Position numbers and translations under genes: made by a program
Assembly (NCBI GenBank): GCA_964035545.1
Contig: OZ037765.1
Location: forward strand, 13,944,698-14,008,697
DNA length: 64,000 nt
DNA from: Bugula neritina
Taxonomy: Eukaryota; Bryozoa; Gymnolaemata; Cheilostomatida; Bugulidae
Reading direction: 5' to 3'
Notes under the pieces: model-generated
Database searches by the model: none
Told to the model about the DNA's origin: nothing
What the model saw: only the letters and a program-made list of their open reading frames with translations
Shown here: positions 34,662-46,200 of the stretch, in pieces
How the letters are laid out: each line of letters opens with the position of its first letter
How positions within the stretch are numbered: the stretch's first letter is position 1

Positions 34662-36260
34662 ATGATGGACTGCAATACAACAGTCTGGAGTGGCAACAGC
34701 ATAGCATGGAGTTCATGTGATAACATTTCTGAAGAATTATCCTCAGGGATTATTAGCAACATATCCTGTCTGTCTGCTGACTATGTTTACCCTAATCACC
34801 CTTACCCTCCCTGGGGCATTGCTCTTCTTGGTCTTATGGCTGGCATCACCAGTCTCATCACAACTGGAGGAAATATATTAGTAGTTTTAGCTTTCATACT
34901 AGAGAGGTCTTTGAGGCAGCCATCTAACTATCTTATTGCAAGTCTTGCAGTAACCGACATATTAATTGGTGTTTTTTCTATGCCGGGTTATTCTTTATAT
35001 TTGCTTAAAAAGTATTGGCCACTGGGACAAATCTTGTGTGATTTGTGGCTGTCGCTTGATTACACAGTGTGCTTGGTCTCCCAATACACTGTTTTTCTAA
35101 TAACTTTAGACAGGTTTTTTTCTGTAAAGGCACCAGCCAAATATCGAAACTGGAGATCTACAAAAAAAGTTAAAGTTTTCATAAGTGTAACATGGATGGT
35201 TCCAGCCTTTGTATTCTTTGTAACGATATTAGGTTGGAGAAAATTTACCGGTTCATTGCCACCTAGTGACTGTACTTGTGCAGCAGAATTTCAAACCAAT
35301 TCTCTCTTTACAGTTATACTAGTTATCTCATACTATTGGGTGACCCTAGTTATCATGATAGGGCTATATATTGGAATATATCGAGTTGCTTTACAGTTAC
35401 ATAATAGGTCCCAACAAAGTGAGAATCGATTTAGGAAAATGGAGCAAATGACCACCAACCACTGCCAGGGTATCGAGATGGCTCAATTTGTAGATGATGA
35501 TATGGATCCTATGCCTAATAACCTCGATGGTGGTTTGTCACACAAACACTTAGCAAAGGCTACTCCAAAGAGCCCTGATGAAGGTAGTGACTTTAGCATT
35601 GAGCCTTCGACATCAAGCGATAGCGGCTACAGTAAGAAGTGCCCTCAGCATGACACTCGCATTGGAACCCATCAAATAGTAAAAACTGCGAAATCGAGAA
35701 CTCACACGGACTCGCCCTTGTGGAAACCTCGAAATTCTCTTACAAGTGACACAATTGATTGGGATGCGTTTGAGAATGAAAATGACGACAGTTTTGACAC
35801 TCAAACAAACAGGGTTCCATCAACCCGAATATTAGAACCAGATGAACCAGTCGACGAAGAAATGCAGAGTGACTACACCTGCCAAAGAATTTTAAACAGA
35901 ATATCCAAGACATTGACTCGGCTTGGCAAACCCACATGGTGTTTAACTAACTGCACATCATTTAAAACAAATAGTTCTAAAACTAAATCTAAATTTGCAA
36001 ATAGAGCTCGAAAAGCTTTTAGAACCATTACTTTGATTTTAGGAGCATTTGTGATATGCTGGACTCCATATCATGTTGTAGTGATAGTTCATTCATTTTG
36101 CAGTTCATGTGTTAATTTGACATTCTACGAATTTACATATTGGCTTTGTTATATGAACTCTCCTCTCAATCCTTTTTGTTATGCTTTGGCTAATCAACAA
36201 TTTAAAGAAGCCTTTATAAAAATTATAAAAGGCAAGCATTTTAGAAGAAGAGCTCATTGA
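34662..36260 (+). CDS. Muscarinic acetylcholine receptor, GAR-2/B-type, intronless CDS
   Basis: A 532-aa class A GPCR in one exon. The N-terminus has glycosylation sites (NTT, NIS, NIS). TM1 includes GGNILVV, TM2 includes SLAVTDIL, and TM3 carries the amine-binding Asp133 in LSLDYTVCLVSQ. The DRY motif is DRF (150-152). Cys126 and the DCTC of extracellular loop 2 can form the usual disulfide. Loop 3 is long (about 245-440), acidic and Ser-rich. TM6 has CWTPYH (466-471), loop 3 outside has CSSC, and TM7 has NSPLNPFCYAL as in muscarinic receptors. The TM3 block (DYTVCLVSQYTV...DRF.SVK) is that of nematode GAR-2 and arthropod mAChR-B receptors, which couple to Gi/o; coupling here is inferred. 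An in-frame TAG lies just upstream (34656), and AATAAA is at 36395. Confidence 0.9.
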   Translation: MMDCNTTVWSGNSIAWSSCDNISEELSSGIISNISCLSADYVYPNHPYPPWGIALLGLMAGITSLITTGGNILVVLAFILERSLRQPSNYLIASLAVTDILIGVFSMPGYSLYLLKKYWPLGQILCDLWLSLDYTVCLVSQYTVFLITLDRFFSVKAPAKYRNWRSTKKVKVFISVTWMVPAFVFFVTILGWRKFTGSLPPSDCTCAAEFQTNSLFTVILVISYYWVTLVIMIGLYIGIYRVALQLHNRSQQSENRFRKMEQMTTNHCQGIEMAQFVDDDMDPMPNNLDGGLSHKHLAKATPKSPDEGSDFSIEPSTSSDSGYSKKCPQHDTRIGTHQIVKTAKSRTHTDSPLWKPRNSLTSDTIDWDAFENENDDSFDTQTNRVPSTRILEPDEPVDEEMQSDYTCQRILNRISKTLTRLGKPTWCLTNCTSFKTNSSKTKSKFANRARKAFRTITLILGAFVICWTPYHVVVIVHSFCSSCVNLTFYEFTYWLCYMNSPLNPFCYALANQQFKEAFIKIIKGKHFRRRAH

Positions 36261-36400
36261 AAGGCAGATGCCAGATTAAAATATGCTCTGTTTTTAAAGT
36301 GTGCTATATTATTGCATTTGTGACTCACTTTCTATCTTTGAAACAAATGTTTCACTTGCACGAGTGTTACAATTGTTTACATATATTTTGTCATAATAAA

Positions 36401-37076
<676 letters not shown>

Positions 37077-37131
37077 TTCTATAATTAAAAATGAATCAAA
37101 AGAACTCAATATTTCGAAAAATAGAGTATTT

Positions 37132-37349
<218 letters not shown>

Positions 37350-37424
37350 GTATCGTGAGATTTTTAAAAACAGCGGATAAAAAAGTGCTCAAATTATTAT
37401 GTGTATAATAATGAGCAATTATAT

Positions 37425-38018
37425 TATTGAGGAAAAGAGCAATTTAATTATATAGATGTTGTTTTATTGTACTACTAATAGTTTCATGCCTCTTTGGCAC
37501 TCCTCAGGCACAATATTGACAAATTTAAATTTTTACATTAAGAAAATCGAAATGCTAAACACAAGGTAAGACGTAACGAAGACATGACAGTGGCTGTATT
37601 GTTATATAGGTTTGTAGGTGTAAATTAATATATAAAAAAAAACAAAAAAAAAAACCATAATGTAATGTAAAAACATAATTTATAGCAGGTGCATGAAGTT
37701 TTTGTTGGGTGACTATTCTCTATGGGTATTTGTATATTATTTACTATAGTACTTAAAATATAAATAGGCTACAGAGTTTCTAGGTTTTGTGGTTGCACAG
37801 TAAGAATTTTTTTGAGTGTCGGCAGGTTGATAAGAGTTCATTTCGCTTGTTTAAAGTACACATGTTAGGTTTGTATAAAATAAAGAAACATTCCCATAGG
37901 CATAAATTACACCTTTTGGTAGTTGTGTTGTATGGTTTCGCTTTTCTTAATATTTTCCAGCTTATGTTGTGCTTAATGTTTTTGTTAGTTAGTTGCCAAA
38001 TGTGTTTGCTAAGTTCCA
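37425..38018 (-). mobile_element. Inverted 3' tail of a Penelope-like element
   Basis: This is a reversed, nearly identical copy of 39176-39760: the last ~80 codons of the GIY-YIG endonuclease part plus the 3' non-coding tail. Only a few substitutions and one small shuffle (near 37520 versus 39665) separate them. The match stops abruptly at 38018 (TTTGCTAAGTTC), where the forward-oriented body begins. Inverted, partly duplicated tails are common at the 5' side of Penelope-like insertions. Confidence 0.88.
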
Positions 38019-38093
38019 CAATATATACTCTGTTATTCTACCACTATGTTACTGTATACCCTTATTTTATCGTGAATTCCATACAAGTCAACC

Positions 38094-39413
38094 TCAAAAC
38101 ACGGGTGTACCAAACTTTAGCTGCCTTTTAGATGAAAGAGAAATAATTATACATGCCAAAAATTCACTACTCTTCAACTCTGGAAATAAGGCATGGGGAA
38201 AACATAACCACAACCTCTTCGATGTTACAATGGGAGGATACGACGGCGCAGAAACATGCGAACTAGTTGGGGCGTACATTTTAAACTCAATAACACTAAA
38301 ACATGGCAAAAACTTCGGCCTGTACAGAGATGACGGCTTAGGAGTATCTGACAAAACACCCAGAGAAATAGAGAACATAAAAAAGGACATCTGCAAAATA
38401 TTTTCTGAAAATGGATAAAAATAACAATCGAAGCAAATAAAAAAATTATTAACTTCTTAGACACCACACTCAACCTAAACAATAAAACCTACACACCATA
38501 CGCTAAGCCAAACAGTTCTACTAAATATATTCATAACAAATCCAACCACCCAGCAAGCATAATCTCCAACCTACCTTCGTCCGTTAATAAACGACTGTCG
38601 TCAATATCATCTAACGAGAAAATTTTCACACAATCCACCTACAACCACCAAAGCCTCCTAAACCAAAGTGGCTACAAACACCAACTACAATTCCTACCAA
38701 GAACCCAAACAAACAACACACAACAGAAATCTCGAAACCGAAAAAGAAAAGTTGTTTGGTACAATCCACCATACAGCCAACATGTAACCACAAGAATTGC
38801 AAAAATCTTCTTTAAAATCATGAATGAGGAATTTCCAAAACAACACCCACTCTATAAAATAATCAACAAAAACACTATAAAGGTTAGCTACAGCTGCATG
38901 CCAAACATAAAACAGACCATAAATGCCCACAATAACAGACTATTAGAGAAACAGAAGCAACAAAACAAAACCCCCAGAAAAAACTGCAACTGTAGAGAAA
39001 AAGAAAGTTGTCCACTGAAAGGAAACTGTCAGGAGAGCAGAGTTATATACCAAGCAACTGTGGAAACTACCGAAAACGAGCCTGCAACATACATTGGCCT
39101 AAGTGAAGGACCGTTCAAACTAAGATACGCAAACCACAGATCATCATTTAAAAACAAGGAGAAAGCAAATCAAAGAGAACTTAGCAAACACATTTGGCAA
39201 CTAACTAACAAAAACATTAAGCACAACATAAGCTGGAAAATATTAAGAAAAGCGAAACCATACAACACAACTACCAAAAGGTGTAATTTATGCCTATGGG
39301 AATGTTTCTTTATTTTATACAAACCTAACATGTGTACTTTAAACAAGCGAAATGAACTCTTATCAACCTGCCGACACTCAAAAAAATTCTTACTGTGCAA
39401 CCACAAAACCTAG
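38094..39413 (+). pseudogene. Penelope-like RT/GIY-YIG endonuclease, truncated and frameshifted
   Basis: Frame 1 (to 38418) carries [22 protein letters not shown] and [10 protein letters not shown] one-base loss around 38414 moves the reading to the next frame, which stays open from 38415 to 39413. That second frame carries INFLDTTL, KPNSSTKYIHNKSNHP, WYNPPYS, the hallmark KVSYSCMPN, a cysteine cluster (CNCREKESCPLKGNC) and the GIY-YIG domain (VIYQATV, then ATYIGLSEGPFKLRYANH). It finishes with the conserved RNELLSTCRH. In intact relatives the protein primes cDNA synthesis at sites nicked by the GIY-YIG domain. This copy lacks the N-terminal part of the RT and is inactive. Confidence 0.88.
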
Positions 39414-39663
39414 AAACTCTGTAGCCTATTTATATTTTAAGTACTATAGTAAATAATATACAAATACCCATAGAGAATAGTCACCCAACAAAAACTTCAT
39501 GCACCTGCTATAAATTATGTTTTTACATTACATTATAGTTTTTTTTTTTTTTTATATATTAATTTACACCTACAAACCTATATAACAATACAGCCACTGT
39601 CATGTCTTTGTTACGTCTTACCTTGTGTTTAGCATTTCGATTTTCTTAATGTAAAAATTTAAA

Positions 39664-39730
39664 TTCGTCAATATTGTGCCTGAGGAGTGCCAAAGAGGCA
39701 TGAAACTATTAGTAGTACAATAAAACAACA
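39664..39730 (+). ncRNA. Hammerhead-ribozyme-like motif in the Penelope tail
   Basis: CTGAGGA (39680-39686, matching CUGANGA) is followed by a five-pair stem GTGCC/GGCAT closed by AAAGA, then GAAA (39702-39705), then a small CTA...TAG stem and TA (39716). This is the order of a hammerhead core with a minimal stem III, as described in Penelope-like elements. Stem I is weak: TATTG and CAATA could pair but three nucleotides intervene before CTGAGGA. Two other copies lie on the minus strand at about 37464-37525 and 39855-39920. Activity is untested. Confidence 0.5.
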
Positions 39731-39757
39731 TCTATATAATTAAATTGCTCTTTTCCT

Positions 39758-39761
<4 letters not shown>

Positions 39762-39804
<43 letters not shown>

Positions 39805-39832
39805 TTATATATATATATATATTATTATTAAG
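39762..39832. repeat. (TA)n / TATTTA microsatellite
   Basis: AT-dinucleotide array interrupted by TTTATATTTATA units. It separates the two Penelope tails. Confidence 0.92.
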
Positions 39833-39834
39833 AA

Positions 39835-40500
39835 ACAGAGTAATTTAATTAGATATTATTTTATTGCGCTACTATTAGTTTCATGCCTCTTTACCACTTC
39901 TCAGGTAAAATATTGAATTCAAATTTTTACATTAAGGAAATAAACATGCTAAATACAACGTAAAACATAATGCAAACATAATAGTGGCTTTGGTGTTATA
40001 AGTTTGTAGATATTTTTAAATATATAAAAAACATAATGTAAACACACCATTTATAGCAAATATAGTTTATGTTGGGTGTCTATACTTTGTAGGTATTTGT
40101 ATATTATTTACTATAGTACATAAAATATAAATCACAGAGTCTCTAGGTTTTATGGTTGCACAGTAAGAATTTTTTTCAGTGTCTGTAGGTTAATAAAAGT
40201 CTGTTCGCTTGTTTAAAATACACATGGTAGGTTTGTATAAAATAAAAAATATTCCCATTGGCATAAATTACACCTTTTGGTAATTGTATATTGCATGGTT
40301 TCACTTTTTTTTAATATTTTCCAACTTATATTGTGTTTATTGTTTTTGTTAGTTAGTTGCCCAATGTATTTGCTAAGTTATGTTTGATTTGCTTTCTCCT
40401 TGTTTTTAAATTATGATTTGTGATTTGCCTATCTTAGTTTGAACGGTCCTTCACTCTGGCCAATGCTACGTTGCAGGCTCGTTTTTTGGTAGTTTCTGCC
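39835..40500 (-). mobile_element. Older, inverted Penelope-like 3' fragment
   Basis: Read on the minus strand, this matches 39060-39745 of the forward copy (second half of the GIY-YIG domain, stop region and tail) with many substitutions and small indels. The hammerhead-like core survives except that CTGAGGA has become CTGAGAA. It represents an independent, earlier insertion of the same family. Confidence 0.82.
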
Positions 40501-41160
40501 AAAAATATATACACGCACGCACGCACACATGCACATGTATATATGTGGACAGCAGCTGTTTCGGAATTTGTTCCCTTATCAGAATAAAAGAGAGTACCAT
40601 AGCTCACACCATTGCAATAAGAGAAATTGGCGTTTCTGCCAAAGATTATTTAAAAGGTGTGTAAACTCAAGCCGTATTATGCAGAGAGCTCAAGTGACTA
40701 TATTTATATTATTATGCACATATTCATTTACGAGTTATCCCCTTTTCTGCGATCTGTAAGCTAGAAAAATTAATCTATAAATTAATTTTAGTGAAACTAG
40801 GCAAAGATAATCATATTTCATGATGACTTTGACAATGATCTTGCGCTAAGGATAACTTTTGTTACCCACAATGCTCAATTTCCGCAAATAATGTAACGTG
40901 AGACAAACCCTAATAATTATAAATAATTATCAAGTTCATTTTATGGTAGTAGCTTACCACTTACATTTGCTGTGAGAACAATTTCCAAACTCGTGTGGCC
41001 ACACACAATAACTGGATTAGGGATGCTGCGATAGTTCTGTAGTTCTGTTTAATAATTGATCCGAAGTCATAGACATAAGGTGAGTGACACTGAGTCTGAC
41101 TCTGACAGTCACACTCACACTGACACAGTCACAGTGAGTGTGACCGTGGCTGTGAAGTCA
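40501..41160. other. Intergenic DNA with short CA and CG-type repeats
   Basis: Starts with (ACGC)n/(CA)n sequence at about 40508-40530 and ends with GACACTGAGTCTGACTCTGA-like degenerate repeats near 41080-41150. No coding sequence is supported. Confidence 0.6.
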
Positions 41161-42770
41161 TGAAGTGTGATGTAATTTCAATTCGAATTTGTAAACCCTA
41201 ACTCTAAATCTAATACTAATACTAATAGTAATACTATTAGTATTACTGTATTAGTATTACTATTAGTATTAGTATTACTATTATAATTATTAAGTGTTAC
41301 TTTATTACTAGTAATTGTAGTACAATACTAGTGCTATTACTATTACTATTACTGAGTATTAGTATTACTAATAGCACTAGTATTGTAGTACTATTAGTAT
41401 TACTACTACTAGTAGTAGTTAAGTAACACTTACTTGTTAGTTAATAACTAATAAGTATAACTAAAAGTAGTTGTTTAGTGCTAGTAGTACTAACTGTACA
41501 TGTGATACTAATAGTAATACGAAGAGTAAGTCTAATAGTAATACTAATAGTAATAGTAATAACTAATATCATATATGATATAGATTAAATAATAAATTGA
41601 AATATTCATATTAGTGTTAATGTAATTCAAATTGTTTGTTCAACTTTGAGTTATACTTCAACTTAGCCTCATAAATATTAATTAATAATTTATAGTTATG
41701 AAATTAACTTCAAATGAGTATTGTAACTTGATAATTTTATTATTATTATAAATTATATTTATGCTAAGCCTAATAGCAATACTAATACTAATAGTGATAC
41801 TAATGCTAATACTAATAGTAATAATAATCTATAATTATATGATATTATTAATAATATTATTATCAATAATTACAACAATGGTAATAATACCTATGGCTAT
41901 ATTATTATTTGTAATATATTTGTAATATTCTAAAATAAAATAACTGGAAATCAAAACACTTTTCAACTATCACTATGATGTCGAACTATACCTAAGTATA
42001 TTAATATTATCATATTTCTAATATACTTATATTTAGAGTTTATAGTAGTAATAGTTGAAAATAAAAACTGTTTTGATTTTCATTTTTATTTTTAGTAAAC
42101 CATACAGTTTATACTATAACTTATAGTAATAGCTAATGGTATACTTATACTAATAGTAATCATATACTTATAGTGTTGCTTTTACTTTTAGTTTTACACT
42201 TGAACTTTCCTTCTAGCGTTAATTTCAACAGTAGGTAATTGTCATTGTAACAATTCTTAATCATTGATGCTGATAATGATTGCCGCAATGGTAATCACCA
42301 TATGAATGCAAATGATGATTACAATCACAATGTAAACATCAACATGACTCACTATGACTCACTGTTCATTCTAAGTAGTAGTAGCATCAGCAGCAGTAGT
42401 AGTAGTACACGTAGTACTGCTTAGTATAAGTTCTATTATTGTAATATCTAACTGTATGTAATAGTTTCATAGTTACTGATAGTGGTGGTGTTACAGTTAC
42501 ACTAAAATAAAAGTAAGCAATTGCAAAACATCAAATTTAAAGATAAAAGTGATCGACAATGCCTATAGTTATTGACGTGGTAGTTGAAAATGTTTAATAT
42601 CAATTTCAATGTGAATTTTCCATCAATACTAATATTTATGTTAACAATTTCGTTGCTATTATAGTAAAAATGTTATAATTATTGCTGCTGTTGCTGCTAC
42701 TACCACCACAACCACCACCATTATAGTTATAGTCAATGTTATATAATAAGACACCCATAGTTCATATGCC
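41160..42770. repeat. Large field of cryptically simple triplet repeats
   Basis: Long degenerate stretches of ACTAATAGTAAT, TATTAGTATTACT, AGTAGTAGTAGC, GATGATTACAATCACAATG and ACCACCACAACC units follow each other. It is the largest of the four arrays of this type in the window. It lies upstream of the plexin gene. Confidence 0.75.
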
Positions 42771-43239
42771 TAAAGCATAGAATTAGAAACAGCTTCATTT
42801 CAAGTTATGTTTAGTTAGTTCTCTTAAGTTTTGTAAAGCTGATGTCATCCACAGAAGCACAAACTATGCTATTTTATGTTTAAAATAATGTCTAAGTTTG
42901 CTAGTTTGGTTTTGGCTAATAAATCAAAAAATTTAGCTTGTTTCAGTTACAGAATTTTAAAATGAAACAGGCAATGTTAACTTATGTATTAATTGTTATA
43001 AGAACTGATTGTGATGTAACTCGTCAGCTCAAATTTACTTAGCAGCTCGATGGAACAGATTTTTCTTTGCTTGGCAATTGTGTATCACAAACGTTATTAA
43101 AGAATAATTTATATTTGTTATAATTTTTGGAAACTAATTTTATTGTGTTGCTGCTTTTAGCTTTCAAAAGTTTGGAAAATGTAGTTTGACTTATATAGTT
43201 GTTTACATTTTTTTAGGTTTTAGCCTTTCAGCTTCAAAG

Positions 43240-46200
43240 ATGAATAGGTTTATACTGTACTTCTGGTACTTGGTGCTCATGTGGAACAGTTGTGCTGTAT
43301 TTTCTTCAGCACTCTCCATTGTCTCTAGCGAGGATTTCGACAAACCAATACAAACTTTATTATTAAGAGGGGACACACTATTTGTTGGTGGAACTGATAC
43401 CCTGTATAATGTGAATGCTAACACATTGTTGCTAAACACAAGTTATATATTATTTAACTATGCAATAGCTGCAAATACTCCTTTGCCAACCATTCTCTAC
43501 TTAGGAGAGGGAATGGACAACCGTATTATATTTTGCAGTGAATACAATGGCCAATGTCGGATAATCACAACTGATGCTCAGGATCGTATAGTCTCAGTGT
43601 ACAATTCATCCAACAATATAGTCGCAAATAAACGAAACAGCTCAGTTTTATTTGTCAACACAAAGTATGACAACATTGATGATGCTATTTGGGTAATAAG
43701 TTCTTTTGGTACAGAAATTTCCAAGGTTCCAGCTTTAGCTGTACGACTTCCTGCTACCTTGAAGTACTACAGAGACTCTGATTTTGCTTTATCTGGCACT
43801 GAAATACTTGGCAGTTTTCTCAAGTACACACAGGGTGCTTCATCAAGTTTTGTCTATGGCTTTGCATCCTCAGGATTTGTTTTTTATGTGAAAAATAAAG
43901 GTGGTAAAGCTTATATCGGAGCAACATGTGACAATGATGATAAGTTCTCTTCATTAGTTGAGTTTCGCTTGGTATGTAACAGTGATGGTGGTGAGCTTCG
44001 GGAATACATACAAGCTGCTACTCTGGCGAAGGCTGGAAATCTGCTATATTACTTTTTAAATCAACAGTCACAGTCATCACTAAAGCCAGATGACGATTTC
44101 CTCTATGCTGTGTTTGGAGCAGATAGCATAACTTCTTCTACATCTATATGCATATTTAGTGTTGAGGTTCTTGCAAATTTGGCTAACACTATTTATACTA
44201 AATGTCATGTGGAAGGAGATAAGCACAATGTTGTAGTTGGCCCTTCGGAGCTGACGACGGCATATCCAGATTGCGCTGTCTACAAGGTGTGTTTTGGGTT
44301 TTTACTCTTCAAATTTTGATTGACAGCTGTAGGTTTTGTTATGTAAGCAGTCTGGTGTACCATAAAAAGTCTGTGGAGACTGTAAATTTTCACTTTTTTG
44401 CTGAATGATATCATTCTAAATTTGTAAATACTTTCAAATGTATTCTGTAGGGTTTTAACAACACACCTGCGCTTACTTCGTGTCAAATCATCAAGTATCC
44501 TGGGTATGGACGTTTGTATGGCAACAGTCCTCTCCAATACTTAGTTCCCACGATACAGCACAGTATATTCGATCTCACATTTTCAGTTAATGCTATTACT
44601 GTATCTATCGTTCAGCCCTACACTGTTGTGTTCACTACTTCACCCAATGGGTTTATACGCAAGGTAAGACTAATTCATTTTAAAAGCGGTACTAAATGTA
44701 TGATCTCTAACTTTTTCAAAATAGAAATATATGATATTAAACTACATTAGTTTGTGTGTTTTGTTTGCTTTAGATTGTGATTACTGAGCGTTCTTTAAAC
44801 AAAGTCTACAACACTGTCGATTTGAATCCACATATGAGGAATCCAGCTTCTTTACTAACAGATATTGCTGTTAACAACAACTTTATATATGCATTAACAA
44901 GCAAGCAAGTGTTTGGTGTACCCATCCATCATTGCGATGTGCCTACTAGCTGCCAAGCGTGTAGTGAACTTGGGGACCCTCACTGTGGCTGGTGTGTTCT
45001 CAGCAACAAGTAAGTGCAAGCTGCAGACTGTCTCTTCTTTCTCAGTTTAGTCCACTCAGGTTTGGGCCAAGCCTTGGTTTATCATGTGTACATTATTTAG
45101 ATGTTCTGCCCGGAACGAGTGTGAGAAGTCTGGTGTCACAGGGCACTGGCTACAGGAGTCATATGGTAGTCTTGGCTCAGGCTGCGTCCTTCCAACTATG
45201 GAAGAAACAATGATTTCTCTCCAGAAGCATGCTGATGACACTGCATTTCAGGTAATACTTCCTGATTACAAGAATGATCCATACCTTTCATTATTGATTT
45301 AGTATTGTCCCATGATTGTTCAATGGCTTTTGTGTAACTGAAAGGAATTTTTTTTCAAAATACTAAAGCTACTTAGTTCTACTAAAAGCATTATGACATC
45401 ACTTTTTATGTTGTGATATACATCTGTGTCTGCACCTTGCTGGTGAACATTAAGCAAATACTTTGGAGTACAATAATGTGTCCGTAGTATAACGGAAATA
45501 CTGTGATGATGTTGCTAATGTAAAACCATGAAGCTTTCTCTGATTATGCTCAAGTAAATTCATAATTATTTTTGTTAAATTCGTTGCTAATTTGTAGGCT
45601 GTCTACATTGTGGTGTTTCCATGAAACATTTATCTGTTTCTTGTCAACCCCATTTTTATGAAACTGATGTCGTTGTGAAAACAGTACATTTTGCATATTC
45701 AAAAAAAATTAGGTAACTGATTTTTTTTAAAAGAAGTTTAAATATGTTATGTTTATATAAGCTATAAAGCATCAATAATTCGTTGCAAGATTTATTCTAA
45801 ACAGCTCAATAAGAACAGCATGAAAGTTTCTGCTCACAGTTCTGTTTTTGTGATGACCAGTTTCTAAAGCAGCCATTTTTACGGGAACATCAGTGTGGGC
45901 AGGCTTTTATATGACGTAATATAATATAAACCGTTTCCCCCTCTTTTGATTAGCTTAAGGTAAATCTCAACCAAGTGCCAGAGCTAGAAGGGAACGAAAC
46001 CTATCGTTGTTGCTATCTTAGTGGTGCATCAGAGCTGTGTACTGATGCAGAAAAGTTGGTATCTGTACTCTTCTCCGACTCAACACCTTTTATAGCATGC
46101 GTGAATGTTGATCTGCAGCATATTTCACAGAGCATACCCAGTGGAGAAGGTAACAAGTATAGGATTTTATGTATGTTTAGCATTTTTTTTGCTCTTAATA

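Larger units (their letters stand above)
38019..39760 (+). mobile_element. Penelope-like retroelement, 5'-truncated body and 3' tail
   Basis: The forward-oriented unit holds the C-terminal half of a Penelope-type reverse transcriptase (catalytic YRDD in GLYRDDGLG), the linker with NPPYS and YSCMPN, a GIY-YIG endonuclease, then a 3' non-coding tail of about 350 bp. The tail ends in AATAAA-containing sequence and a TA array. The RT fingers and upstream parts are missing. Confidence 0.9.

Noticed and set aside
38694..38930. Minus-strand open frame across the Penelope body
   Set aside because: Shadow of the plus-strand RT/GIY-YIG coding sequence.
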